DNA from: Cupriavidus pauculus
GTDB lineage: Bacteria > Pseudomonadota > Gammaproteobacteria > Burkholderiales > Burkholderiaceae
Length of the DNA: 64,000 nt
Assembly (NCBI RefSeq): GCF_022179805.1
Contig: NZ_BPUO01000018.1
Coordinates: 1-64,000 of the forward strand
Reading direction: 5' to 3'
The position numbers and the translations under genes are program-made. The number at the start of each line of letters is the position of its first letter. Position 1 is the stretch's first letter. Shown piece after piece: positions 8,124 through 16,536 of this stretch. The notes below the pieces were generated by a model that worked only from the letters and a program-made list of their open reading frames with translations, ran no database searches and was not told the origin of the DNA.

Positions 8124-8753
8124 ATGGACAGCACGACCCTGTTTCTCTACCTGGTTGCCGTGGCCGCGGTCATGGTCACCCCTGGCCCGACGATGCTGCT
8201 GGCCCTGAGCAACGGCGCCACTCGCCCGATGCGCGTGGCCGCCTGCGGCATTGCCGGCGCGGCGCTGGCCGACCTGATCCTGATCGGCGCCGTCGGCTGC
8301 GGGCTTGGCGCGCTGCTGCAGGCGTCGGAACACCTGTTCACCGCCATCAAGTGGATCGGCGCGGCCTACCTGCTGTACCTGGCTGTCTCGATGTGGCGCG
8401 CGCCCACCCAGGCCCTGGTCGCCACGACCGACGCGACGTCATCCAGCGGCCGCGCCGCGTTCCTGCGCGCGCTGTTCGTGGCGCTGTCGAACCCCAAGAC
8501 CATCCTGTTTACGTCGGCCTTCGTGCCGCAGTTCGTGCACGCGGACAAGCCCATTGCCATCCAGTACGTGATCCTGGCCGTGGTGGCTGCGGTGATGGAT
8601 ATCGTGATGATGGCGATCTACGCGTTCGGCGGCCGCCATGCCATGCGCACGCTGTCGGCGCGCGCCGTGCAATGGATCAATCGCGGCTGCGCCGGCATGC
8701 TGGCGTTCCTGGCGGTCGGCCTGAGCCTGTATCGCCGCAGCGACCTACGCTGA
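8124..8753 (+). CDS. LysE/RhtB family exporter
   Basis: A 209-residue inner-membrane exporter of the LysE superfamily (amino acids, homoserine lactones or related small molecules). It shows the family opening with VTPGPTMLLALSNGA near residue 18, a GAAYLLYLAVSMWR segment near 75-90, and the conserved ALSNPKTILFTSAFVPQF. Five to six hydrophobic helices are evident. The ATG at 8124 has GGAG about 9 bases upstream, better than the in-frame TTG at 8100. Its 3' end overlaps the convergent CDF gene by 9 bases. Confidence 0.93.
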   Translation: MDSTTLFLYLVAVAAVMVTPGPTMLLALSNGATRPMRVAACGIAGAALADLILIGAVGCGLGALLQASEHLFTAIKWIGAAYLLYLAVSMWRAPTQALVATTDATSSSGRAAFLRALFVALSNPKTILFTSAFVPQFVHADKPIAIQYVILAVVAAVMDIVMMAIYAFGGRHAMRTLSARAVQWINRGCAGMLAFLAVGLSLYRRSDLR

Positions 8754-9695
8754 TTCTGCCGCCGCCGGTTGCGAGCGTGGGACCCTGACCGGGTCCACGT
8801 GAGTCATCACGTTCAGGACGTCGTCGCGCTCCATCGCCCGGCGTCGCGCCTCGGTGGCAATCGCATGCCCCTGCTCGACGGTCAGGTCGGCCTGGATTTC
8901 CAAATGCACGTCGACCAGGATCATGTCGCCCATCTTGCGCGTCTTCAGATCATGCAGACCCAGCACGCCGGGCGTGTCCAGCATCGCCGCGCGCAACCCG
9001 GTCACCACCTCTTCGTCGGCGGCGCGATCCATCAGGTCGTTCATCGCATCCCAGCCAAATCGCAGCCCCATCCGCGACACCATCAACCCCACCACGATGG
9101 CTGCCACCGGATCCAGCACGTGATACCCCAGCAGGTTGCCGCCGATACCCAGCGCCACCACCAGTGACGACGCCGCATCGGACCGCGCGTGCCACGCGTT
9201 GGCCACCAGCATGCTCGACCTGACCCGCTCCGCCACCCGCAACATGTAGCGGAACAACGCCTCCTTGGCCGCCAGCGCGCCCAGCGCCACCCACAGCGCC
9301 ACCGCCTGCACCGGCTGCGCCCCCTCCGGATGCTGGATCTTGCCAACCGCCGCCCACAACATCCCCACCCCCACCGACAACAACAACGCCCCCAACGCCA
9401 GCGACGCCGCCGTCTCGAACCGCTGATGCCCGTACGGATGATCGATGTCAGCCCCCTTGCGGCTGTGATGGCCAGCAAACAGCACCACGAAATCGGACAC
9501 GAGATCGGAAAGGGAATGCAACGAATCGGCAACCAGCGCCTGGGAACCAGCGATGACGCCAATCACCCCCTGGGCAATTGTTAGGAAGATGTTGACGAAG
9601 ACGCTGACGAGTGTGGAACGCCGACCGGCCTGGTGGCGGGCTTCGGCGTCGGGGGTGTCAGTGCCAACGGCGGGGGCGACTTGCGGTTCGCGCAT
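8745..9695 (-). CDS. Cation diffusion facilitator (CDF) metal exporter
   Basis: A 316-residue CDF transporter that would exchange a divalent metal for protons at the inner membrane. Six helices are followed by a cytoplasmic domain. The transport site reads His60-x3-Asp64 in helix 2 (SLHSLSDLVSD) and His169-x3-Asp173 in helix 5 (WHARSDAASS). This HxxxD/HxxxD pattern is known from zinc-type members, unlike the DxxxD of FieF. The C-terminal domain contains the usual DVHLEI and HVDP motifs. It overlaps the 3' end of the lysE-type gene by 9 bases. Confidence 0.93.
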   Translation of the reverse strand: MREPQVAPAVGTDTPDAEARHQAGRRSTLVSVFVNIFLTIAQGVIGVIAGSQALVADSLHSLSDLVSDFVVLFAGHHSRKGADIDHPYGHQRFETAASLALGALLLSVGVGMLWAAVGKIQHPEGAQPVQAVALWVALGALAAKEALFRYMLRVAERVRSSMLVANAWHARSDAASSLVVALGIGGNLLGYHVLDPVAAIVVGLMVSRMGLRFGWDAMNDLMDRAADEEVVTGLRAAMLDTPGVLGLHDLKTRKMGDMILVDVHLEIQADLTVEQGHAIATEARRRAMERDDVLNVMTHVDPVRVPRSQPAAAESA

Positions 9696-9861
9696 GAGAG
9701 CTTTGGGTGGCGGGAGATAGGTGGAACGGTAACACTAAGACGCTGCATGTTCGGGGTCATCGCGTTCCGAGTAGGAGCCTGCCGCTGTACGCGTTCCGGC
9801 TTCCTCTACGCGACCGGATCAGACGAGCGCCAAGGGGCCGGCAACGTGTCGAATCCATCCC

Positions 9862-9908
9862 CCCAAAGCAAAACAACGCACCACATCTCTCGACGTAGTG
9901 CGTTGTTT
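9862..9908 (-). terminator. Terminator of the tRNA-Ala transcript
   Basis: On the minus strand, just downstream of the tRNA, a perfect 11-bp stem (AAACAACGCAC with GTGCGTTGTTT, loop of 16) is followed by TGCTTT. It is the likely end of the tRNA-Ala precursor. Confidence 0.75.
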
Positions 9909-9922
9909 CACAAGGAAAATCC

Positions 9923-9998
9923 TGGTGGACCGAAGGAGGATCGAACTCCCGACCTCTGCATTGCGAACGCAGCGCTCTCCCAGCTGAGCTATCGGCCC
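9923..9998 (-). tRNA. tRNA-Ala (anticodon CGC)
   Basis: The minus strand folds into a full 76-base cloverleaf. The acceptor GGGCCGA pairs with TCGGTCC, the anticodon arm is CTGCG-TTCGCAA-TGCAG, and the T arm GGGAG-TTCGATC-CTCCT has one G-T pair. The CCA is encoded. The anticodon CGC reads the Ala codon GCG. The acceptor has the G3:U70 wobble pair, the alanine identity element, which supports the assignment independently. Confidence 0.97.
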
Positions 9999-10069
9999 TT
10001 CGCGGACGATTCTAGCCGAACTTTGTGCGGCCTTTCAATCGCTTGGAGCCAACACTTATTCGATCCGGC

Positions 10070-11794
10070 TCAAGCGTTTGCCATGCCCGGGTTGCCGTCC
10101 ATGCCGCGTACCGTGGGCAGGTTCAGTGGGCGGGCGCTGACTTCCTTGCTGGACCGCAGCCACTGGGCCATCACATCCCAGATCGGGGCGCCGCCGGTCT
10201 GGCGCGCTTCTTCTGAGACGGGGGCCCAGCCGGCTACCTTGTAGGTTTTGGCGGCATCGATGGGCTGTCCGGCCAGGCGCATGTCGGTGATGCGTTTGCC
10301 GATGGGCTGGGTCGGGTCGATCGTGTATTGCAGGCCGCCCACGCGCACCATGTCACCGCCTTGCTGGTAGTACGGGTCGGGGTTGAACAGGTTGTCGGCC
10401 ACGTCTTCGAGGATGGTCTTGATCGTCTCGCCCGGCATCGCGGTCACGGTGGTGTAGGGATAGGTGATGGCGGTCTGGTCCATCAGCGCTTCCATCGTGA
10501 TGTTCTCGCCCGGCAGCAGCGTGGTGCCCCAGCGGAAGCCTGGCGAAAATGCGATCTGGGCGTCTTGCACGGCCATCAGGCCGTCCAAGATCAGCTGGTC
10601 GAAGGTGCCGTTGAAGTTGCCCCGGCGATACAGCAGGCCGCGGTTCACGGCCAGCACTTCGCTGAGCTTGCTTTCGTACGGCGCGCGGACCTTCTTGATC
10701 AGCGCGCCCATATTCGGATCGGCGGGCAGGTAGTTGGCAAGGACCGGCAGCAGCTTGTACCGGAAATCGGTCACCTTGCCGTTGCGCACGTCGAAGTCCA
10801 GCACGCCCAGGAACTTGCCGTTGGACCCCGCGTTGGTCACCAGCGTCACGCCGCCGGCGTTCTTCACGGGCACCGGCACGGGCACGCCGTCGTGCGTGTG
10901 GCCGCCCAGGATGGCGTCGAGGCCGCGCACGCGCGATGCCAACTTCAGGTCGACGTCCATGCCGTTGTGCGACAGCAGCACCACTACCTTGGCGCCCTTC
11001 GTGCGCACCTCGTCGATCACCTGCTGCAGGCTCTCTTCCTGGATGCCGAAGGTCCAGTCGGGCACCAGGTAGCGCGGGTTGGCGATGGGCGTGTACGGAA
11101 ATGCCTGGCCGATGATGGCCACGGGTACGCCGTTCATCTCGCGCATCACGTAGGGGTCGAAGACCGGGTCGCCGAAGTCGTTTGTCTTGACGTTCTGCGC
11201 CAGGAACGACACCTTGCCCTTGAAGTCGTTGTCGACGATCTGCTTCACGCGCTCGGCGCCGAGCGTCATTTCCCAGTGCGGCGTCATGACGTCGACGCCC
11301 AACTGCAGCGCGGCGTCGACCATGTCTTGCCCCTTGGTCCACAACGCGGTGGCCGATCCCTGCCACGTGTCACCACCATCGAGCAGCAGCGCGCCGGGAC
11401 GGCTGGCCTTCATGCGCTGGACCAGCGTCGACAGATGGGCAAACCCGCCCACCTTGCCGTAGCGGCGCGCGGCTTCCGTGAAATCGAGATAGGTGAATGC
11501 ATGCGCCGTGGCGCTGCCGGGGGCAATGCCATATTGGCGCAGGAACGCGTCGCCCACCAGGTGCGGCGGCTTGCCGGCCCACTCGGCCACGCCCAAGTTC
11601 ACGCTGGGTTCGCGGAAGTGCACGGGCTTGAGCTGCGCGTGGCAATCGGTGAAGTGCAGCAGATGGACGTTGCCGAAGCGCGGCACGTCGTAGAGACGCG
11701 CGCTGGCCTGTGCGGCCTGGGCATCGCCAGTTGGGAATGTCATGCCTCCGGCGCCGGCTACGGCCAGCACCTGCAGGAACTCGCGTCGGTTCAT
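10070..11794 (-). CDS. soxB: Thiosulfohydrolase SoxB
   Basis: A 574-residue periplasmic SoxB, which hydrolyses the sulfonate from the SoxY-bound S-thiosulfonate and releases sulfate. A twin-arginine-type leader starts MNRREFLQVLAVAGAGG. Metallophosphoesterase motifs for the di-manganese site follow: HFTDCHAQLKP, LLDGGDTWQGSATALW, VLLSHNGMDVD and GGHTHDGVP, with a 5'-nucleotidase C-terminal domain. The ATG at 11794 was chosen because upstream in-frame sequence reads back through the intergenic repeat and into soxX DNA. It is the last sox gene, 110 bases after soxX, with a palindromic repeat between them. Confidence 0.96.
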   Translation of the reverse strand: MNRREFLQVLAVAGAGGMTFPTGDAQAAQASARLYDVPRFGNVHLLHFTDCHAQLKPVHFREPSVNLGVAEWAGKPPHLVGDAFLRQYGIAPGSATAHAFTYLDFTEAARRYGKVGGFAHLSTLVQRMKASRPGALLLDGGDTWQGSATALWTKGQDMVDAALQLGVDVMTPHWEMTLGAERVKQIVDNDFKGKVSFLAQNVKTNDFGDPVFDPYVMREMNGVPVAIIGQAFPYTPIANPRYLVPDWTFGIQEESLQQVIDEVRTKGAKVVVLLSHNGMDVDLKLASRVRGLDAILGGHTHDGVPVPVPVKNAGGVTLVTNAGSNGKFLGVLDFDVRNGKVTDFRYKLLPVLANYLPADPNMGALIKKVRAPYESKLSEVLAVNRGLLYRRGNFNGTFDQLILDGLMAVQDAQIAFSPGFRWGTTLLPGENITMEALMDQTAITYPYTTVTAMPGETIKTILEDVADNLFNPDPYYQQGGDMVRVGGLQYTIDPTQPIGKRITDMRLAGQPIDAAKTYKVAGWAPVSEEARQTGGAPIWDVMAQWLRSSKEVSARPLNLPTVRGMDGNPGMANA

Positions 11795-11850
11795 GCTGTT
11801 ATCCGTTTGGAGTTGTCGCCAGGTGATGGCATGCATCCATGCCGGGGAAG

Positions 11851-11883
11851 GCTCCCCTCTCCCGCCGTGCGGGAGAGGGGAGC
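11851..11883. repeat. Interspersed palindrome, short (33-bp) member
   Basis: A perfect inverted repeat: GCTCCCCTCTCCCGC at 11851-11865 and its complement at 11869-11883, loop of three. The same core flanks the longer elements at 32998, 37826 and 41860. It lies between soxX and soxB and could stabilise the upstream sox mRNA or reduce soxB expression. Confidence 0.9.
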
Positions 11884-11904
11884 AAACATACAGGGCTGGA
11901 TGAG

Positions 11905-12552
11905 TTACTCGTTCACCGGAGACGCCGGGTCCAGCAGCAATGCCATCACGTCGCGGATCTGTTGTTCGGTCAGGATGCCCTTGTGGCCGAAGCGCGGCAT
12001 GTTCGAGCAGGCGCTGTACGCGTTCGAATCCCAGATCTTGCCCCACGTGTAGCGCACCACGTCCGGCGAGTTGCCGCGCAGTTTTCCGTAGTTGTAGAGC
12101 GATGGGCCGATATTGCCGAACGAGATCTCGGCCTTGGTCAGCTGGTGGCAGGCGTAGCAGTTGGCGCCGTTCGGCGTGCCGACCTGGTCGGAGAACTGCA
12201 TGCCGCGGCCGTTTTGCGCGATCTTCTCGCCTTCCTTCCAGTCGCCCAGGAAGTTGTTGTCGGCCGGGTACTTCACCTGCTTCAGTTCGGCCGCTTCCAC
12301 CTTCTTGGCCACGGCCGCCGGCACATGCAGGCGGTCCGGGTACTGGCTGCAGGCCTTCTGCGTGGCGTCCTGGTTGATCACGCCCTCGACCGTTGCCGGG
12401 CCTTTCGACGTGAACGACGATTCAATCATCTGGCGCACGTCGGCGTCGGTGACGCGCGTGGTCTTGCCGGCTTTTGCGGCGGTCTGGGCGGATGCGCCCG
12501 AGGCGGCCAGCAGCACCAGCGATGCCAGCGCCATCTTGTGGAGTGTCTTCAT
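11905..12552 (-). CDS. soxX: Sulfur-oxidation cytochrome c SoxX
   Basis: A 215-residue periplasmic c-type cytochrome, the small partner of SoxA. SoxAX joins thiosulfate to the SoxY cysteine and passes electrons on. A signal peptide ends near residue 22 (SGASAQ). The single heme site is CYACH at 132-136, and a C-terminal CSNMPRFGHKG offers the distal methionine. At 215 residues it carries an extra N-terminal domain of about 90 residues relative to the shortest SoxX proteins. It starts 16 bases after soxA stops. Confidence 0.94.
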   Translation of the reverse strand: MKTLHKMALASLVLLAASGASAQTAAKAGKTTRVTDADVRQMIESSFTSKGPATVEGVINQDATQKACSQYPDRLHVPAAVAKKVEAAELKQVKYPADNNFLGDWKEGEKIAQNGRGMQFSDQVGTPNGANCYACHQLTKAEISFGNIGPSLYNYGKLRGNSPDVVRYTWGKIWDSNAYSACSNMPRFGHKGILTEQQIRDVMALLLDPASPVNE

Positions 12553-12568
12553 GTTCTTGTCCCCCTGC

Positions 12569-13423
12569 TCAGCGCTTCATGTTCGGGCCGTCGTACGTGC
12601 CACCGTTGGCATTCTTCGCCAGGAACATCGTCAGCGCGGTGATCACGTCGGAGCCGTAGGCCGGTTCGGGAAAGCGCTGCTGGCGCAGGCAGTCGTACAG
12701 GCGGTGCTGCATCGTGCGGACCTCGCCCTGCGACACGCGATAGGCCGGCCACGTGGTGTACGCGGCCTGGGCGCCCTTCTGCGTCATCAGGTTCGGCAGG
12801 TCCTGCAGGCGGATGCGCTGGCCGTCCACGGCATGGCACGTGGCGCAAGCAAAGTCGTAGGCGCCGCCGCGATAGAAGAACATCTTCTGGCCCAGCGCGT
12901 AGACGCGCTTTTCCTCGGGGTGGGCCAGTTGGACGTTCATCTTCACGCCGCGCGATTCGCCGGTGACAAAGGCGGCCAGGCGCTCGATGTCAGACGGCTT
13001 GCCCTGCGACGAGAACGGGTTCTTCATCGCCTCTTCCTGCGTCAGGCCCTGCAGCGTCACGCGGCAGTACGCCAGGCGCTGTTCCAGGTCCATGACCTTG
13101 TTGGCGTCCTTGAAGTAGCGTGGCAGCTCGGCATAGGCGCCCTTGGTCACGCCCGGGCCCTTGCCCAGGTCGCACTGTTCGAGCGATGCGTTCTTCGGAC
13201 CGGCCGGCTTCTTCCACATTTCCTCGCCGGCGGCTTCCCACAGCTCGGCGGGATTGCCCTCGGCCAGCATCTGGCGGTACTTGGCGATTTCCTCGGCGGT
13301 CTTGTCCTGTGCCAGCGCGGGGCCGGACAGCGTGGCGGTGGCGGCGGCAGCCACGGCGCCCAGCGCCACGAGCGCGGGGGCCACGGTGCGGCGCAGACGG
13401 CGGATGTTGCGCACGGTAACCAT
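12569..13423 (-). CDS. soxA: Sulfur-oxidation cytochrome c SoxA
   Basis: A 284-residue SoxA subunit of the SoxAX thiosulfate-binding complex. The start at 13423 (MVTVRNIRRLRR) has GGAGAA 8 bases upstream and gives a normal signal peptide ending GPALAQ near 39; the frame stays open upstream but that part is unlike SoxA. The heme site is CATCH at 193-197. The active-site heme-ligand cysteine is Cys245 in LYDCLRQQRFP. Only one CxxCH is present, so this is a mono-heme SoxA; Cys84 and Cys120 could form the disulfide that replaces the second heme. Confidence 0.95.
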   Translation of the reverse strand: MVTVRNIRRLRRTVAPALVALGAVAAAATATLSGPALAQDKTAEEIAKYRQMLAEGNPAELWEAAGEEMWKKPAGPKNASLEQCDLGKGPGVTKGAYAELPRYFKDANKVMDLEQRLAYCRVTLQGLTQEEAMKNPFSSQGKPSDIERLAAFVTGESRGVKMNVQLAHPEEKRVYALGQKMFFYRGGAYDFACATCHAVDGQRIRLQDLPNLMTQKGAQAAYTTWPAYRVSQGEVRTMQHRLYDCLRQQRFPEPAYGSDVITALTMFLAKNANGGTYDGPNMKR

Positions 13424-13550
13424 TGGGGGATTCTCCTCGCCATCGCGCCGCATGGCTGGCGGACGGATGGCCTTCTTGTGCGGGTCCGGCGGCTCGTTGC
13501 CGGACGGCTTGTCTACCGATGGGGCGACGCGTTGCCGGCCGCCCTGTCGA

Positions 13551-14006
13551 TCACGGCTTGATGTAGGCGTAGCCTTCTTCAAACTGCAGGCGCGCGATCT
13601 CCACTACGCCGGCCTGCACGACCTTGGCATCCATCAGCAGGCTTTGCTCCGAGATGCGGCGCGCGGTCAGCGTGTTGCGGCAGGCGCGGAATTCCACGCC
13701 CGACGAACTCAGCGCCGCCACGGGCGACTCGAACGTATTGCCGCGCGAGTCCTTGGCGCCTTCCACCAGGAAGTCCACGCCATAGCCGAACGCCACGACC
13801 ACGATCTTGGTGTCGGGCGCGCCGTTCAGATGGTTGCGCAGGTTGGCCATGGCGCGCACGGCCTGGTCGATGCCATCCGACAGTTGGTACACCACCTTGA
13901 CGCGGCCCTTGCCCGACGATGCTGCCGGGGCCTGCTGGGCCGCCGCCTTGGCGGTCAGCCCGATGGCGGCCAGGGCCGCCGTGGCGCGAATGAATGCTCG
14001 GCGCAT
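13551..14006 (-). CDS. Periplasmic DsrE-family protein in the sox cluster
   Basis: A 151-residue protein with a signal peptide (MRRAFIRATAALAAIGLTAKAAAQ) and a DsrE-like core: KVVYQLSDGIDQAVRAMANLRNHL, KIVVVAFGYGVDFLVEGAKD, and GVEFRACRNTLTARR with a single Cys near 109. DsrE-like proteins carry sulfur on cysteine or act in sulfur relay. Here it is predicted to be exported and sits between soxZ and soxA in the same direction (28-base gap after soxZ, AAGGAG before its ATG), so a role in periplasmic sulfur handling is likely. It is not one of the classic Sox subunits. Confidence 0.85.
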   Translation of the reverse strand: MRRAFIRATAALAAIGLTAKAAAQQAPAASSGKGRVKVVYQLSDGIDQAVRAMANLRNHLNGAPDTKIVVVAFGYGVDFLVEGAKDSRGNTFESPVAALSSSGVEFRACRNTLTARRISEQSLLMDAKVVQAGVVEIARLQFEEGYAYIKP

Positions 14007-14034
14007 GCTGCTTCTCCTTCGCCTGCTCAGGCCG

Positions 14035-14346
14035 TCAGGCGATGGTGGCTTCGTCGGTACGCTTGTCGCCGCGGTTGTCGACCCAGGTCACGGTGACCTT
14101 GTCGCCCTTGGCGCCGCCCTTGAACTTGAAGTTCAGGAACGGATCTTTCGAGATCGCGGCGCCAAACTGGGCGTTGAACACTTCCTTGCCCTTGCACGAT
14201 GCAATCACGGTCTGGATGTGCCAGGCCGGAATGGTCTTGCCGGCCGAATCCTTGCGCTGGCCGGTTTCCATGTCGTGCTTCATCAGAATCTTGACGTCAA
14301 CGACGCCGGCGTTTTCAGTGGCGCGAACGCGCATCGGGTCTGCCAT
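14035..14346 (-). CDS. soxZ: Sulfur carrier complex subunit SoxZ
   Basis: A 103-residue SoxZ that pairs with SoxY to form the periplasmic carrier of sulfur intermediates. Family features are VDVKILMKHDMETGQRKD near 17-34, IPAWHIQTV near 39 and the Ig-like strands ending VTVTWVDNRGDKRTDEATI. It has no signal peptide and would be exported together with SoxY, as known for SoxYZ. A good ribosome binding site (AGGAGAAG) precedes the ATG. It lies 63 bases after soxY. Confidence 0.96.
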   Translation of the reverse strand: MADPMRVRATENAGVVDVKILMKHDMETGQRKDSAGKTIPAWHIQTVIASCKGKEVFNAQFGAAISKDPFLNFKFKGGAKGDKVTVTWVDNRGDKRTDEATIA

Positions 14347-14409
14347 GTGCTTCTCCTGTCAGCAGTTTGTCTGGAAATCTGGTCTTGAACGTGGGGATGA
14401 CGGGGGCGT

Positions 14410-14865
14410 TTAGCCGCCGCAACCGCCCAGCGTGACCTTGATTTCCTTCGATGCCACGTACCACTTGCCGCCAGCCTTGACCGCGGCATGCACCACGGAC
14501 GTCTGGCCCATCTTCACGCGCGTGGACACGAACGGCTCGGTGCCGGCCGGGATCGTGAAATCCGCCGCCAGCGTGTTCGGGTTCTTTTCCACCAGGATCG
14601 CGATCTGCTCGGTGTCCGGGATATTGCTGGTCACCGCCACGGGCACCACGGCGCCGTTCTCGGCGATGTCGGGCGCGTTGAAGACAATGGCGCTGCTCTT
14701 CTCGGTGCCAGTGCCGCCCAGGGCCTTGATCACGTCAGCCACGCTCTTGCCGTCAAAGGCGGTCTTGTTCCATTCGGCGGCTTGCGCCTCGCTGATCAGG
14801 CCGGTGGCGGCCATCAGCGACAGCACGGCGGTCATCCGCAGTACATCTCGTCGTTTTGCGTTCAT
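14410..14865 (-). CDS. soxY: Sulfur carrier subunit SoxY
   Basis: A 151-residue SoxY, the protein that carries the sulfur chain on a C-terminal swinging arm. The arm ends in GGCGG with the carrier Cys149 three residues from the end. The leader MNAKRRDVLRMTAVLSLMAATG has the twin-arginine pattern needed to export the folded SoxYZ pair. The core KVTL/NIPDTEQIAILVEKNP is typical. It follows the small cytochrome c gene by 138 bases. Confidence 0.96.
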   Translation of the reverse strand: MNAKRRDVLRMTAVLSLMAATGLISEAQAAEWNKTAFDGKSVADVIKALGGTGTEKSSAIVFNAPDIAENGAVVPVAVTSNIPDTEQIAILVEKNPNTLAADFTIPAGTEPFVSTRVKMGQTSVVHAAVKAGGKWYVASKEIKVTLGGCGG

Positions 14866-15003
14866 CTTGCTCTGTTCCCGTACTACCCGGTTTCCTGTCG
14901 ACCCCTGCCGTGCCGGTGCGTCGCCGGCCCATGCGTCATGAATTCGATATCGCCGTGCTCGCGGCAGGCCATCGGATAGACGGCCCGCGCGTGCAAGTCG
15001 AGA

Positions 15004-15333
15004 TTACTTGGCCGGTGCGCCGGCCAGGATCCACTCGACCACGGTCTTGATGTCGGCATCGCTCACGGCGGCGTTGGCCGGCATCGGCACCGGGCCCCAT
15101 ACGCCCGAACCACCGTTCTTCACCTTGGCCGACAGCTTGGCCACGGCGTCCTTGTCACCCTTGTACTTGGCGGCCACGTCCTTGTACGCCGGGCCCACCA
15201 GCTTCTTGTCGACCTGATGGCAGCCCATGCAGGCGTTCTTGTTGGCGATGGCCTGCGCCTTGGCGGCGTCGACGGCGGCATGCGCCGATGCGGCGGCGGC
15301 CAGCAACGCGGCGGCGATGACAAACTGCTTCAT
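15004..15333 (-). CDS. Small periplasmic cytochrome c (class I), sox-linked
   Basis: A 109-residue class I cytochrome c with a signal peptide (ending AHA near 19), heme motif CMGCH at 35-39 and a PVPMPANAAVSDADIKTVVEWIL ending with the axial Met. It resembles c-551/c-552 proteins and is too small to be SoxD. Placed first in the sox run upstream of soxY, it is likely to be the electron acceptor of the SoxAX/SoxYZ system. A role with the nearby flavocytochrome c is also possible. Confidence 0.9.
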   Translation of the reverse strand: MKQFVIAAALLAAAASAHAAVDAAKAQAIANKNACMGCHQVDKKLVGPAYKDVAAKYKGDKDAVAKLSAKVKNGGSGVWGPVPMPANAAVSDADIKTVVEWILAGAPAK

Positions 15334-15642
15334 GTGTTGTGCTCCAAACTGAATGAGAGCCGTGGGGACGGCAAATGGCCGCGCTCTGGAATACTTCCGC
15401 GGCGCGGCACGCGCTGGCCGCCGTTGGGGCGGGCTTCTCAGGAGCGCCCTGCGGTGATCGGTGAGGGCTCCCGGGCATATGCGGCCAGTCCGCTATTTTG
15501 CCTGAAGTCAAGCCGCGTATACGGACGCGACAGTGATAACCATATGCACAAAACCGAGGGGAAATGTCGCCTTATTGCGGGTTAACCCTCGAATCGACCG
15601 ATGCCTGGTCCACGATTGATCCGCATGACCCACAGGTGGACG
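15334..15642. promoter_or_regulatory. Presumed control region of the sox cluster, with three palindromes
   Basis: This 309-base stretch without a gene lies upstream of the first sox-linked gene (minus strand). It holds GCATATGC at 15475-15482, CGTATACG at 15516-15523 and CATATG at 15541-15546, each self-complementary. Short AT-rich palindromes of this kind are the usual targets of ArsR-type regulators such as SoxR, which is not encoded in the window. Assignment as operators is inference. Confidence 0.4.
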
Positions 15643-16536
15643 TTATCGGCGTGCCAGCGCCCTGCCCGCCCACAGCCGGTTACCGAAAACGTTCAGCAGC
15701 AGCCCGGCCATCACCACCACGGCGCCTACCCATTGCGCTGCCGCCAGGTCCTCGCCCAGCAGCACGTGTGCCGACAGCAGGCCCACCACCGGCACCAGCA
15801 GCGTCAGCGGCGCCACCTTGCTGGCCGCGTAGCGCGTCAGCAGGCGCCCCCACATCGTGTAGCCGAACAGCGTGGCGGCGAATGCCAGGTAGCAGACCGC
15901 GAACACGCCCTTGCCGGACACATGGGTCAGGGCGTCGGCGATGCGTGCCGGCCCCTCGAACCACAGCGACAGCAGCGCGAACGGCACGATCGGAATCAGC
16001 GCGCCCCACACCACCAGGCCCAGCAGGTCCACCGGCCCGATCTTCTTGCTGACGATGTTGCCAGTGGCCCAGCACAGCGCTGCGCACAGCGTCAGCAGGA
16101 AACCTGCCGCCGTCATGCCGCCGGGGCCATGCGCGGCGGCGCTGCCGATCAGCGCCAGTCCGGCGGCCGCAATCGCCATGCCGGCCAGGTTGTGCCAGCG
16201 CAGCGGTTCGCCCAGCCAGAACGCGGCAATTGCCACGGTGAAGAACACCTGCGACTGCAGCACCAGCGACGCCAGCCCGGCCGGCATGCCCACGGCCATG
16301 GCATAGAACAGGAAGGCGAACTGGCCCAGGCTGATCGACGCGCCGTACGCCACCAGCATGCGCAGCGGAATGCGCGGGCGCGGGATGAAGAAGATCGCCG
16401 GAAAGGCCACCAGGCAGAAGCGCAGCGTACCCAGCAGCATGGGCGGCATGCCGACCAGCCCTACCTTGATGACGACGAAATTGACGCCCCAGACCACGAT
16501 GATGGCCAGGGCAAGCAGACGGTCTTTGGCTTGCAT
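15643..16536 (-). CDS. EamA/DMT-family exporter
   Basis: A 297-residue ten-helix drug/metabolite transporter with two EamA repeats. The first opens KDRLLALAIIVVWGVNFVVIKVGLVG and the second starts around LCAALCWATGNIVSKK. The start at 16536 (MQAKDRLL) matches the family; an in-frame GTG at 16584 adds 16 residues but has no ribosome binding site. The substrate is unknown (amino acid exporters such as RhtA/YdcZ relatives are common). It sits between fccB and the sox genes in the same direction and interrupts an otherwise sulfur-specific run. Confidence 0.9.
   Translation of the reverse strand: MQAKDRLLALAIIVVWGVNFVVIKVGLVGMPPMLLGTLRFCLVAFPAIFFIPRPRIPLRMLVAYGASISLGQFAFLFYAMAVGMPAGLASLVLQSQVFFTVAIAAFWLGEPLRWHNLAGMAIAAAGLALIGSAAAHGPGGMTAAGFLLTLCAALCWATGNIVSKKIGPVDLLGLVVWGALIPIVPFALLSLWFEGPARIADALTHVSGKGVFAVCYLAFAATLFGYTMWGRLLTRYAASKVAPLTLLVPVVGLLSAHVLLGEDLAAAQWVGAVVVMAGLLLNVFGNRLWAGRALARR

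Noticed and set aside
10328..12052. A plus-strand open frame of 574 codons opposite soxB
   Set aside because: It is the complement of a confidently identified gene. Its protein is His/Arg/Gln/Val-rich without family features, as is normal for high-GC antisense frames.
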